DNA from: Dialister histaminiformans
Lineage (GTDB): Bacteria > Bacillota > Negativicutes > Veillonellales > Dialisteraceae
Assembly (NCBI RefSeq): GCF_900103425.1
Contig: NZ_FMXA01000009.1
Location: 1-44,267, forward strand
Reading direction: 5' to 3'
DNA length: 44,267 bases
Under the pieces are notes generated by a model, which saw nothing but the letters and a program-made list of their open reading frames with translations, was not told the DNA's origin and ran no database searches. Below, one piece after another: positions 1-8,199 of the stretch. A program made the position numbers and the translations under genes. Each line of letters starts with the position of its first letter. Position 1 is the stretch's first letter.

Positions 1-183
1 TTCCTTTTGCACATTTTTACCAAACAACCATTGTTGAAATAGTTCAAAATCCTTCAGGTTACTTCTATTCTTACAAGAAAAAACGGTCTGGCAGTTTTCA
101 CAATGCCAACGCTGACTTCCTGCCTTTGTCTTCCCATATTTATGACAGGGAAACCCACAATAGGGACATCTTATTTTTCTCAT
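1..183 (-). mobile_element. Transposase, N-terminal fragment (IS256/IS1249-like), cut by window edge
   Basis: Reading the minus strand from the ATG at 183 gives 61 residues that stay open to the window edge. They hold a zinc ribbon with two CxxC pairs (CPYC and CENC), a SQRWHC core, and a segment ending WLFGKNVQKE. This layout is typical of the N-terminus of IS256-superfamily transposases of the IS1249 type, which use the ribbon to bind the element ends before the DDE catalytic domain; the catalytic part lies outside the window. A strong ribosome binding site (AGGAGG) sits about 5 bases before the start. The family name is from memory of the motif pattern; a generic zinc-ribbon transposase of another family is possible. 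Confidence 0.6.
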
Positions 184-453
184 AAACTCCTCCTAAAACA
201 CATTTAAGTCCTGATAAAAAAATAAAAGCCTATTTCTCCAGTATTGGCAAGGGTTTTGAGACTTTTTACCAACACGTTTTGTCCACCCTTATAAATCTTT
301 TCAAAAAAAAATAAATGCCAATGAAGCCCGATAAACACTGGCTCCATCGGCATTAAAACCAACACGAAATGTCCTATATCCCAAGTTTGCCGCATAAATT
401 GCACAAACAGTTAAAAAGCAGCGTCGTTATCTGGCGCTGCCCATTAGTTGTAA
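184..453. other. Non-coding stretch upstream of the transposase fragment
   Basis: No convincing gene. It holds two direct copies of a 17-base motif, ACCAACACGTTTTGTCC at 268-284 and ACCAACACGAAATGTCC at 358-374, 90 bases apart and differing only by TTT versus AAA. It also holds a minus-strand hairpin terminator at 302-354. The motif may mark the end or subterminal region of the insertion sequence whose transposase begins at 183, but the outer end cannot be fixed without the other copy. Confidence 0.4.
302..354 (-). terminator. Rho-independent terminator (minus strand)
   Basis: On the minus strand the arms 354-340 (AATGCCGATGGAGCC) and 329-314 (GGCTTCATTGGCATT) pair over about 15 bp with G-U pairs. 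They are followed by a nearly unbroken T run (313-302). It would stop read-through from the tRNA operon before the transposase. Confidence 0.65.
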
Positions 454-482
454 TAAAAAAACGTGCCTCAACGACACGTTTT
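454..482 (-). terminator. Terminator of the tRNA-Pro/tRNA-Arg operon
   Basis: On the minus strand AAAACGTG (482-475) pairs with CACGTTTT (465-458) and is followed by seven T. It begins four bases after the CCA end of tRNA-Arg, as expected for a tRNA operon terminator. Confidence 0.7.
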
Positions 483-485
483 CTC

Positions 486-562
486 TGGTGTCCCAGGAGA
501 GATTCGAACTCACGACCCACCGCTTAGAAGGCGGTTGCTCTATCCAACTGAGCTACTGAGAC
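486..562 (-). tRNA. tRNA-Arg (anticodon TCT)
   Basis: A full cloverleaf of 77 bases with encoded CCA. The acceptor stem GTCTCAG/CTGGGAC pairs with one G-U. The anticodon stem ACCGC/GCGGT encloses the loop CTTCTAA, giving anticodon TCT, which reads AGA/AGG. The T loop is TTCGAAT. It is the second gene of a two-tRNA transcript, four bases after tRNA-Pro. Confidence 0.97.
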
Positions 563-566
563 ATAA

Positions 567-642
567 TGGTCGGGGCAGCCGGACTCGAACTGGCGACCCC
601 CTGCTCCCAAAGCAGGTGCGCTACCAACTGCGCTATGCCCCG
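567..642 (-). tRNA. tRNA-Pro (anticodon TGG)
   Basis: A full cloverleaf of 76 bases with encoded CCA. The acceptor stem begins CGGGGC and closes with GCCCCG. The anticodon stem CCTGC/GCAGG encloses TTTGGGA, giving anticodon TGG, which reads CCA and by wobble other proline codons. It is the first gene of the tRNA transcript, directly downstream of a near-consensus promoter. Confidence 0.97.
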
Positions 643-654
643 TGACACTTAAGT

Positions 655-683
655 ATTTTAGACCATAAACGTTAAAGTGTCAA
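655..683 (-). promoter_or_regulatory. Sigma-70 promoter of the tRNA operon
   Basis: On the minus strand a perfect TTGACA (683-678) is separated by 17 bases from TAAAAT (660-655). The predicted start near 648 lies about six bases before tRNA-Pro. Confidence 0.8.
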
Positions 684-702
684 TAGTCTTTTATAAATCC
701 AA

Positions 703-1140
703 TTATCTGGTTTTCTTATGATTGATACTTTCAGCTTTAATACACCCCAGAAATATGCAGCCGATTATCCACGCCACATAGTCATCCACCGGTACGGGTA
801 TGGTGCGCATCCCTGCCGGAAGCAACCGGTTCCACCCATGCGGCCTGTTTTCCTTCCAATACAGCCGTTTTCCCATTTCTGTGGTGTATTTTTCATTTAC
901 AAGGGAAACCTTAAGTGATGAACCAGATTTCAGCAAAGCCTGTTCCACTCTCTGTTTCAGTTCCTGGTGATGTGTTCCATTCCCCATGACTACAGCTCTG
1001 GGATTATATACGGACATTATCCTGTCCACCACATCCTCCAGGGTATCTGTTGGGATAATCTTCTTTTTGAACAGAGTCCCATCTTCATTGACAAGAGCCG
1101 TTCCGGTCTTTTCTGAACCGGGATCTATCGCAAAAATCAT
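703..1140 (-). CDS. RNase H-fold (YqgF/RuvX/RuvC-like) putative nuclease
   Basis: The 145-residue protein opens with MIFAIDPGSEKTGTALV, the first beta-strand and acidic residue (Asp6) of RuvC/YqgF RNase H-fold nucleases. A second acidic residue follows in VNEK (Glu83) and a third in PVDDYVAW (Asp119/120), so the metal-binding triad looks intact. Length matches the YqgF/RuvX family (about 140), but the middle does not match the canonical RuvX that matures 16S rRNA, so this is a related protein of unknown substrate. Its ATG overlaps the stop of the DUF3084 gene by four bases (ATGA), implying translational coupling as the last gene of the LPS operon. The C-terminal tail is basic. The fold is well supported; the specific role is not. 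Confidence 0.65.
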   Translation of the reverse strand: MIFAIDPGSEKTGTALVNEDGTLFKKKIIPTDTLEDVVDRIMSVYNPRAVVMGNGTHHQELKQRVEQALLKSGSSLKVSLVNEKYTTEMGKRLYWKENRPHGWNRLLPAGMRTIPVPVDDYVAWIIGCIFLGCIKAESINHKKTR

Positions 1141-2327
1141 TCTTCCACCTTTTCTACATGCACATCGATAACCAGTGGGCCTTCCGTATAAATATCCCTC
1201 TTAGCCACGGCTGTGAGTATGCAATTGCCACCATATTCATTGACCTGCCGGATGACATCGGTTAATTCCTGCGCATTAAGCTGTCCTATATTCCCTGTCA
1301 GCGGATCAAAAAGTACGCCTTTATCACGTGCCAGGCGGTTTACATCATGCAGGAACATGAGAATCCGGCCCTGATTATTAGCGCCTTTATCATAGGACGA
1401 CAGGGGAGCAGAAAGGATTACCGCCCCACTGTTGAATATTTTCCTGTTATCGTAAATAGCGAAATCCACAACTACCGGTTCCCCTACCATGATATTTCCG
1501 GCAGATACGATACGGACCACTTTGTCCGATTTGGAATTTACCAGTTCTGAGGCCGCTTCCTCAAATGTGTTCTGGGATACCCGCATAACGGTTGCGTTCT
1601 TGTCCTTAACATTCATCCGCGTGCGGAGATCTGTATTCACATGATTAAGCAGTGCATCCAGCGCTGCGCTGGCCTGTGTTCTGGACAGACCGGCACCAAT
1701 GATTCCGGTTCCAACGACCTGTCCTGTGCGGTATACCACGGTCCCTTCACGGATTGACGCGATATTATTCATCAGGCTGGCTCTTTCATGATCAAGCTTT
1801 TTAATGTTGCCATTCAGTTCATTACGTGTCTTTTCCAGCTTATCAATTTCAGCAGCAGAAGCGTTTACGTCAGTCTGTGCCTTGTCATAGGCCTTCTGAA
1901 CAGAGGACAGTCTGTTTTCCATGGACGCGCGCTGGGATTCTACCTGATCCAGCTCTTTGGACATCCCGATAGCCCGCTCGTTCATCTTATTGTACTCATC
2001 CGTACGCCTTGCCAGGAGCATTTTCCCTTCATCCAGCTGTTTATTCTTGTCCGCGATTTCACGGTTCAGTTCATTCATTTCTCCTTTGAGCTTGTTAAGG
2101 CCAAACAATGCTACGCGTATATTTTCATTGACCACCGCCATAACTGCCACAGTAAAGAAGGAAATCAATGTCCCTGAAATAATAGTAACAATGATGGACG
2201 TATATTTAGGCCGGAGTCCAAACAGGGTGAGTCTCTTTTTCCCAACTTTGGAGCCAATCTTATCCCCCAGAAAGGCAATCAGACCACCCATTACCATCAG
2301 CACAAGAACAATAATAATACCCAGCAT
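1137..2327 (-). CDS. DUF3084 coiled-coil inner-membrane protein
   Basis: 396 residues. Two hydrophobic segments (about 2-24 and 45-68) are followed by a long heptad-rich, charged coiled coil (about 75-195) and a compact C-terminal domain with VVYRTGQVVGTGIIGAG at its start. This is the architecture of DUF3084 proteins, known from cyanobacteria and Negativicutes with no assigned function. The N-terminus would anchor it in the inner membrane with the coiled coil on one side. It sits 42 bases after the LptF/G permease and overlaps the downstream RNase-H-fold gene by four bases. A structural role linked to LPS transport or the envelope is an inference from position only. Confidence 0.75.
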   Translation of the reverse strand: MLGIIIVLVLMVMGGLIAFLGDKIGSKVGKKRLTLFGLRPKYTSIIVTIISGTLISFFTVAVMAVVNENIRVALFGLNKLKGEMNELNREIADKNKQLDEGKMLLARRTDEYNKMNERAIGMSKELDQVESQRASMENRLSSVQKAYDKAQTDVNASAAEIDKLEKTRNELNGNIKKLDHERASLMNNIASIREGTVVYRTGQVVGTGIIGAGLSRTQASAALDALLNHVNTDLRTRMNVKDKNATVMRVSQNTFEEAASELVNSKSDKVVRIVSAGNIMVGEPVVVDFAIYDNRKIFNSGAVILSAPLSSYDKGANNQGRILMFLHDVNRLARDKGVLFDPLTGNIGQLNAQELTDVIRQVNEYGGNCILTAVAKRDIYTEGPLVIDVHVEKVEE

Positions 2328-2369
2328 ACAATGCCCCTTTTACAGATTATGAATAAAACCGTCTTACCC

Positions 2370-3455
2370 TTAACGGGAAGCGCGGCGAATTAACAGGACC
2401 CCCGTAATAAATGCAATAATATTTGGAATCCAGATGGAAAGCGCCGGTGGAATCACATGGCCTCTTCCCAGTGCTCCGGCAAAAGTCATCACTGCATAAT
2501 ACAGGAAGATAATAACTACGGATATACCAAACCCAACAGAAGAAGAAGATCTCTGCTTCTGCACTCCCAGTGGAGCCCCCACCAGGGCAAAAATAAAGCT
2601 GGCCAGCGGCAGAGAAAAGCGCCGGTTCATTTCCATGACCAGCCCGGTCGTATCCGCATGCGCTGATTCAAAGGCCTTAACCTGCTGAGCCAGTTCGCGG
2701 ATTGTCATTTCTTCTTCTTTCTTCTGATCTTTCTGAATCTTATCCGGTGATTCAGCGTAATTAATCACCTGGTTGGAAAAATGCATCATACGATCGACAC
2801 CTTCTGTCGTCAGATCGTAAATCACACCATCCTCCATTACCCAGTTTCCATTCTTCCATTCCGCCCGGGGCGCGTTTTCCATGCGCACCAGGTTTTCATC
2901 CTGGAATTCCTGAATCGTAATGTTGGAAAGTGTCTTTGCCTTTGGATCATATTTACGTGCGTACAGGAGATGAACAATCTTGCCATCCTGTACATCCCTG
3001 AGAACCACATGGTCGGTAACCCCTGGATTCATGTTTCTCTTTATTTCTACATTAAGGACCAGCTGGTATTCGTGGTTGGCCCATGGAACTACAAATTCAT
3101 TAAATGCCACCGCGCCGATACTGATGATGAACGCGGTAATAAACACCGGCATAGCCAGTCTGGTAAAGCTCTGCCCTGCCGAACGCATAACTATCAGTTC
3201 GCTGGATCCGGACAATTTGGAGAAACACATGAGGGACCCTAATAACACGGCCATAGGAAATGTATACACAACAATACTGGGGAGTGCCAGTATGAAAATC
3301 TTGATAGCTGAAGTAACCGATGCTCCATATTTAGTTACATATTCGGCAATCTTCAGTAATGTATCAGATCCTACAAAAATAGCGGTAAATGCCGCTACGC
3401 CAAACAGAAAAGGTCCCATAAACTGCTTTAATATATATTTATCAAGTATGCGCAT
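2370..3455 (-). CDS. LptF/LptG (YjgP/YjgQ) family LPS export permease
   Basis: 361 residues. It has three N-terminal membrane segments (about 12-105), a periplasmic beta-jellyroll-like region (about 125-270, with HVVLRDVQDG and WVMEDGVIYDL), and three C-terminal membrane segments (about 285-358, including GAPLG). This is the YjgP/YjgQ fold that forms the LptB2FG extractor taking LPS out of the inner membrane. Enterobacteria have two distinct permeases (LptF and LptG); only one is present in this cluster, so the complex may be a homodimer here or the partner lies elsewhere. It follows lptB by 41 bases. Family assignment is firm, but LptF and LptG cannot be told apart. Confidence 0.9.
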   Translation of the reverse strand: MRILDKYILKQFMGPFLFGVAAFTAIFVGSDTLLKIAEYVTKYGASVTSAIKIFILALPSIVVYTFPMAVLLGSLMCFSKLSGSSELIVMRSAGQSFTRLAMPVFITAFIISIGAVAFNEFVVPWANHEYQLVLNVEIKRNMNPGVTDHVVLRDVQDGKIVHLLYARKYDPKAKTLSNITIQEFQDENLVRMENAPRAEWKNGNWVMEDGVIYDLTTEGVDRMMHFSNQVINYAESPDKIQKDQKKEEEMTIRELAQQVKAFESAHADTTGLVMEMNRRFSLPLASFIFALVGAPLGVQKQRSSSSVGFGISVVIIFLYYAVMTFAGALGRGHVIPPALSIWIPNIIAFITGVLLIRRASR

Positions 3456-3496
3456 TGCCTGATCGGCCCTTCCTAAATCCTTCTCACTCTCACCGG

Positions 3497-4219
3497 CTAT
3501 AAAGTAAAATTATCGCCCAGATAAAATTTCTTAGCTACCGGGTCCACGGCGACTTCGTCAGCCGTACCTTCCAGAAGTATCTTCCCTTCTGAGAGGATAT
3601 ATGCCCGGTCGACTATGTGAAGCGTTTCTCTTACGTTATGGTCAGTGATTAAAATGCCAATTCCACGGAGTTTCAGCTGGCTTACTACCGACTGTATGTC
3701 CTCAACTGCCAGCGGATCGACCCCGGCAAAAGGTTCATCCAGCAGGATAAAGGAGGGATCCATGGTGAGTGCCCGTGCGATTTCCACACGGCGGCGTTCC
3801 CCGCCGGATAAGGCACTGCCCTTGGTATTACGCACATGATTAATGTGAAATTCATTTAACAGTGACTGTGCCTTTTCTTTTCTCTGCTCCGGCGTCAAAT
3901 CCTCACGCGTTTCCAGAAAAGCCATAAGATTATCCCATACGCTAAGATCTCTGAATATAGAGGCTTCCTGTGGAAGATAACCGATTCCAAACCGATGCCT
4001 CATATGAATCGGCATATCGGTAATTTCAGCTCCATCCACAGTAACCTGTCCTTCATCGGGTCGGATAATACCGACAATCATATAGAATGTCGTGGTCTTT
4101 CCGGCTCCGTTCGGTCCCAGGAGGCCGACTATTTTTCCCTGTTCCACGGTGACATTCACATGGTTCACGACGGTGCGTTCCCCATAAGTTTTCACCAGAT
4201 CATGTGTTTCAATCTTCAT
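3497..4219 (-). CDS. lptB: LPS export ABC transporter ATPase LptB
   Basis: 240 residues, the usual LptB length. Walker A is GPNGAGKT (35-42), the signature is LSGGE (137-141), Walker B is ILLDEP (158-163), and the switch histidine is in ITDHNVRET. The GERRRVEIARAL run after the signature is typical of LptB. It powers LPS extraction from the inner membrane together with the LptF/G permease encoded next and is associated with LptC. It lies 40 bases after lptA in the same transcript. Confidence 0.96.
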   Translation of the reverse strand: MKIETHDLVKTYGERTVVNHVNVTVEQGKIVGLLGPNGAGKTTTFYMIVGIIRPDEGQVTVDGAEITDMPIHMRHRFGIGYLPQEASIFRDLSVWDNLMAFLETREDLTPEQRKEKAQSLLNEFHINHVRNTKGSALSGGERRRVEIARALTMDPSFILLDEPFAGVDPLAVEDIQSVVSQLKLRGIGILITDHNVRETLHIVDRAYILSEGKILLEGTADEVAVDPVAKKFYLGDNFTL

Positions 4220-4259
4220 ACGTTGCTGCCTTTATATAATCCACTGCTACCCTTCCCTT

Positions 4260-4979
4260 TTATTTGCTTCCACTGGTATTAGTGATAGTCAGTGTACTGC
4301 GTCCATTGGTTTCCACCGTCTGATTGTCATCCCTGAGAATCAGTTCTGGTCCGGCAAAGGTATTTCCGTTCTGTTCCGCTCTGGCATGTCCCTTCAGGTA
4401 CAATACCCCGTCATTCTTATTCGGTGTCCGGGTATAAACTGCCTGATCACCATAGGCGGTCAGCTTATGCACTTCACTGGTCATATGCACTCCGCCATCT
4501 CCAAGGATACGAATAGCTTTGAGATTGCCATAAATATGAGGAGCAGTCACTACGCCATCCTCAGTGGATACATAGCCGTTCCCCTGAATATTGCCATCCC
4601 CAGTGTCCGGATTATATGTGACATCGTCCCCCTTCAGGATACGCTTTTCCACCCGTTCATTAATAACCACATGGCCGACTGCATGAACGGTCTTATCCGA
4701 GTACAGGTCGACTTTGGACGCATCCATGGTCGTCTGTTCCTTCACATAGTGGACGCCGCCTTCCAGATAGGCACTGCGGTCTTCGAAGCGATATTCCCCG
4801 CTCTTGCCGGTGATAGTAGCCCCCTGGTTGGCGTGAATGACCACATTGCCTGAAGCGGAAACAACTTTGGTCTTTCCATTATATGTAATAACATCTGCCG
4901 TAATGTCATCAGCTGACGCCACTCCGGCACCAGCCAGTGCGAGGCAGATTCCTATAGCTGCTATAATGCCTTTTTTCAT
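4260..4979 (-). CDS. lptA: Periplasmic LPS-bridge protein LptA (OstA-like)
   Basis: 239 residues. A signal peptide (basic MKKG, hydrophobic core, cut near ASA-DD around residue 23) is followed by an OstA/LptA beta-jellyroll made of repeating strand motifs such as ITADVITYNGKTKVV. LptA oligomers form the periplasmic bridge that carries LPS from LptC to LptD. The protein is somewhat longer than E. coli LptA (185), suggesting extra strands. Its ATG abuts the lptC stop with no gap (TAAATG). Confidence 0.9.
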   Translation of the reverse strand: MKKGIIAAIGICLALAGAGVASADDITADVITYNGKTKVVSASGNVVIHANQGATITGKSGEYRFEDRSAYLEGGVHYVKEQTTMDASKVDLYSDKTVHAVGHVVINERVEKRILKGDDVTYNPDTGDGNIQGNGYVSTEDGVVTAPHIYGNLKAIRILGDGGVHMTSEVHKLTAYGDQAVYTRTPNKNDGVLYLKGHARAEQNGNTFAGPELILRDDNQTVETNGRSTLTITNTSGSK

Positions 4980-5516
4980 TTATTTCCCTTTCTCCTTTAA
5001 AGATGCATGTCCCTTTGCTGTAACCACCTGCAGGACTCTGTCCGCAGTAAATGTATCCGCTGTGAGTACTTTCCCATCTTTTACCAGAGTAAACTGCTTG
5101 TCTGTGGAAAGAATCTGCGTCTTGCCATCATACTTTAAATTATCTGCATCAAGAACAGCTCCATCTTTCGTGGTTCCATGTACAGTTCCGGTAAGAGTTA
5201 CCGTCTTATCCTTTCTGTGAACTGTTCCGTTATCGGCCTTAATGGTCAGTTCTCCCTGATCATTCTTAAAATAACCTTCCACATTTTTCAGATGGGCTGT
5301 ATCTTTATCTGCATCAATTTTAACATTAGCCGCTTTCAAATACCAGACAACCTGCCCTTTGGCTTCTTCCCTCATATCCATATTGCTGAAGGTAACTATG
5401 GCATCATCCGGTGCAGCACCTTTCTGTTCCGCTTCATCCCCCTGAAAGAGGAAATAAATTCCTGCCGCCATGGCAACAATTACCGCCAGAACAATATACG
5501 GGCGATATTTATTCAT
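4980..5516 (-). CDS. lptC: LPS export protein LptC
   Basis: 178 residues with one N-terminal membrane anchor (about 6-24, YIVLAVIVAMAAGIYFLF) and a periplasmic jellyroll whose repeats resemble LptA (DADNLKYDGKTQIL). LptC docks on LptB2FG and passes LPS to LptA. The size fits the family (about 190). Its start overlaps the end of the upstream acyltransferase gene by eight bases and its stop abuts lptA. Confidence 0.9.
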   Translation of the reverse strand: MNKYRPYIVLAVIVAMAAGIYFLFQGDEAEQKGAAPDDAIVTFSNMDMREEAKGQVVWYLKAANVKIDADKDTAHLKNVEGYFKNDQGELTIKADNGTVHRKDKTVTLTGTVHGTTKDGAVLDADNLKYDGKTQILSTDKQFTLVKDGKVLTADTFTADRVLQVVTAKGHASLKEKGK

Positions 5517-6528
5517 TTTCTGACTCCTTCTTAGCGCTGGCCAAATGTATTAATTCCTGTACTTTATCTTCCGGATAGGATAATCCGTCAAACACAGTCC
5601 TGATATCTTCAGGGCTCATTACAGCAAGCATCCTCACCTTTTCCGGCCCTGTCCAGAACAGATGCTGGAACCACAGCCAGTCCGCAGGATATTTCCGGAT
5701 AACCTCTTCCATAATTGAGGCCATCTTCTGAGAATTAATCAGCAGATCCTTCTGCGCATTCCCCGTACGCTCATAGTGAAAGGGCTTTTCAAAGTGAATA
5801 ACATGTCCCTTCCCCGATTCATTTCTTACGATAAACAGGGGCAGGATGGGGGCATCAAACCGGTCAGCAAAGACCGCCGGCCCCTGCGGGAAGGAAAAGA
5901 ACCGGTTCATGAATTTTACAGGAACCCCTACTTTATTCCCATCTTTATCCGAGAGGAAGCCCAGAATATAATTCTTCTTCATAGCCCTGGCTGCCGCTAT
6001 CATTTCGTAGCCGCCGGTACCGGTAAGGAAAATGTGCTGCCCTGCCATAGCCCGGTAATCGTTAATGATGGACATAAGCACATCATCTTTCTGCTTTTTG
6101 CCAATAGCTGATGTAGGGAATCCATGAAGCGCCATACCCGCGCCCAACCATTCCCAGTTCCCCATATGGGCCGTAAGACCTACAATCCCCTTACCTTCCG
6201 CATAGCACGCCTTCAGATATTCCGGATGGGACAGGCCTATATAGTCATCGATATGGTCTTTTTCCCTGACAAGCCGCGGCATGTACAGCATTTCCATGGC
6301 TGACATACCTATATGCTGGTATACCTTATGAAGCAGTTTTTCCGCCTCGGCCCTATCACAAGAAAGCCCGGTCTGAATCTGTTCCAGTCCACGCTTTTTC
6401 TGTTTGGAAATACGTTCCATAATGACCGGTCCGAGGAATTTCCCTATTTCAAGAATATGGTCATAAGACATGGAGCAAAGTGCATTGCTCAGGCCTTTTA
6501 ACAGGTGATATTTCAGTGTATCTGACAC
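5509..6528 (-). CDS. Lipid A biosynthesis acyltransferase (LpxL/HtrB family)
   Basis: 339 residues. The acyltransferase motif HMGNWE (His121, Glu126; the HX4D/E box) is present, followed by an FLSDKDGNK segment and DWLWFQHLFW near the end, all typical of LpxL/LpxM-type late acyltransferases. These add secondary acyl chains to Kdo-lipid A on the inner face of the inner membrane. A 35-residue C-terminal tail (KVRMLAVMSPEDIRTVF onward) goes beyond the usual end and looks like a small helical add-on. There is no clear N-terminal membrane helix. Only one such enzyme is encoded here, so whether it acts like LpxL or LpxM cannot be told. Confidence 0.88.
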   Translation of the reverse strand: MSDTLKYHLLKGLSNALCSMSYDHILEIGKFLGPVIMERISKQKKRGLEQIQTGLSCDRAEAEKLLHKVYQHIGMSAMEMLYMPRLVREKDHIDDYIGLSHPEYLKACYAEGKGIVGLTAHMGNWEWLGAGMALHGFPTSAIGKKQKDDVLMSIINDYRAMAGQHIFLTGTGGYEMIAAARAMKKNYILGFLSDKDGNKVGVPVKFMNRFFSFPQGPAVFADRFDAPILPLFIVRNESGKGHVIHFEKPFHYERTGNAQKDLLINSQKMASIMEEVIRKYPADWLWFQHLFWTGPEKVRMLAVMSPEDIRTVFDGLSYPEDKVQELIHLASAKKESENE

Positions 6529-6586
6529 AGCCTTTAGTTCCTCTCCAAAACAACATGTTCACATACATAATCACCCTTACCGGCAA

Positions 6587-7102
6587 TCATGCGTGCAAAT
6601 AAAAATCAAGTACTTCCTGCCAGCGTCCCTGCCCGCGGACAATAAATTCCATGAACTCCCGGGCAGCCCCTTCCCCACCGGCTCTTGAAGCCACAAAATC
6701 GGCTCCTTCTTTCACATCGCGACACGCGTTGGCCGGAGCGCCAAAATATCCGGTCTTCCCAATCAGCGGGAGATCATTGATATCATCTCCCATGTAAGCC
6801 GCTTCATCCAGGGAAAGATTGAATTTTTCGCAGACCGTATGCAGCGCATCCAGTTTTCTGCCACATTTCATAGCCAGGTAATCTATATGAAGCTCATCGG
6901 CCCGCGCCTGAACCATCGGCGATTCACGGCCGGTAATAAAAGCCACTTTATAGCCCAGCTTCCTTACCAGGTTGATTATCATACCATCCTGCGCATTAAA
7001 TACCTTTAATGCTTCTCCCTGTGGTCCAAAATACAGGGCCCCTGTAGTCAGAGTCCCATCCACATCAAAGCAGAAACATTTTATCCGGCTGAGATCCTTC
7101 AT
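6587..7102 (-). CDS. kdsC: 3-deoxy-manno-octulosonate-8-phosphatase KdsC
   Basis: 171 residues, the normal KdsC length. The HAD nucleophile motif is CFDVDGTLT (Asp13, Asp15), and the late acidic motif is YMGDDINDLPL. KdsC has no cap domain and works as a tetramer, removing phosphate from Kdo-8-P. The start overlaps the kdsD stop by one base (TAATG). Confidence 0.95.
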   Translation of the reverse strand: MKDLSRIKCFCFDVDGTLTTGALYFGPQGEALKVFNAQDGMIINLVRKLGYKVAFITGRESPMVQARADELHIDYLAMKCGRKLDALHTVCEKFNLSLDEAAYMGDDINDLPLIGKTGYFGAPANACRDVKEGADFVASRAGGEGAAREFMEFIVRGQGRWQEVLDFYLHA

Positions 7103-8070
7103 TATACAACCCCCTGTTTCAACAGGTCGGTAATGTGAAGCATGCCAACCGCCCGGCCATCCTTAACCACCGGAAGTACGGTAATGGGATGCGGAGCATG
7201 TTTTTCCATAACGTGAAGCCCCTGCGCTGCCAGCTTATTCGGTTCAATGACCATCGGATGGGCGGTCATAACCTTTTCCACGGCGCAGTCAAGGAAAGAA
7301 GTTCCCTGTTCCAGGCCTCTGCGGACATCCCCATCGGTGAGAAGTCCTACCAGATTGCCTTCCTTATCGACCACATTGACCGCTCCCAGCCCTTTGTCTG
7401 TCATAATAAACAGGGCTTCTTTTACGGTGCTGTCCATTGGGACCACCGGATTATCGCTGCCTTTATGCATAACCATTTCTACCGTAAGCAGAAGTCGTTT
7501 CCCTAAGGAACCGCCAGGATGGAATATAGCGAAATTATCTGCCGTAAAGTTATGGCGCTCCATCAGGCACACAGCCAGGGCATCCCCCATGGCCAGTGCT
7601 GCTGTGGTAGAGCTGGTAGGTGCCAGTCCCAGGCTGTCCGCTTCCTTTTCTACGCCGCAGTCCAGTACCACATCTGCGTTTTCCGCCAGTGTGGAGGATG
7701 TCTTTCCCACCATGGCGATAAGATTTGCGCCTATACGGCGGATGGATGGAAGGATATTGATAACTTCCGCTGTTTCCCCGCTGTTAGAGTAAGCAATCAC
7801 CACATCTTCCGATGTAACCATACCCAGATCCCCGTGAATTGCTTCGGCAGGATGCATAAAGAATGCAGGTGTTCCCGTGCTGGCCATAGTAGCCGCCACT
7901 TTTCTGGCAATATGCCCGGACTTGCCCATTCCGGTTAAAATAACCCTTCCTCTGGCTGATGCAATCATATTGACTGCCATTTCAAAACTATCATCCAGTT
8001 TTTTCTGCAGTCCAAGTACAGCGGCTGCCTCTTCTCTGAGAACTCTGGATGCTGTATCAATAACAGACAT
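7102..8070 (-). CDS. kdsD: Arabinose-5-phosphate isomerase KdsD (SIS + two CBS domains)
   Basis: 322 residues. The SIS domain (about 35-175) holds GMGKSGHIARK, the STGTPAFFMHPAEAIHGDLG loop and SNSGET. Two CBS domains follow (about 205-320; the second ends PVVKDGRAVGMLHITDLL). The enzyme interconverts ribulose-5-phosphate and arabinose-5-phosphate, the first step of Kdo synthesis. There is a 129-base gap to kdsA upstream, the widest gap inside the LPS string. It contains TATAAT-like sequence on the minus strand near 8155, so an internal promoter for kdsD-kdsC is possible. Confidence 0.95.
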   Translation of the reverse strand: MSVIDTASRVLREEAAAVLGLQKKLDDSFEMAVNMIASARGRVILTGMGKSGHIARKVAATMASTGTPAFFMHPAEAIHGDLGMVTSEDVVIAYSNSGETAEVINILPSIRRIGANLIAMVGKTSSTLAENADVVLDCGVEKEADSLGLAPTSSTTAALAMGDALAVCLMERHNFTADNFAIFHPGGSLGKRLLLTVEMVMHKGSDNPVVPMDSTVKEALFIMTDKGLGAVNVVDKEGNLVGLLTDGDVRRGLEQGTSFLDCAVEKVMTAHPMVIEPNKLAAQGLHVMEKHAPHPITVLPVVKDGRAVGMLHITDLLKQGVV

Positions 8071-8199
8071 GATACCCCCTGATAAACAATGAATTACTGA
8101 TTTCTGTTACGGCTGCAACAGAAAAACATAAATACACACAAATTCATACTTTTATTATAATACACGTACAGAAATTATGTGTGTCGCCGCGCCACGGTT

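Noticed and set aside
463-645. 60-residue plus-strand open frame reading IRTHDPPLRRRLLYPTELL
   Set aside because: It is the antisense of the tRNA-Arg and tRNA-Pro genes, a well-known false protein.
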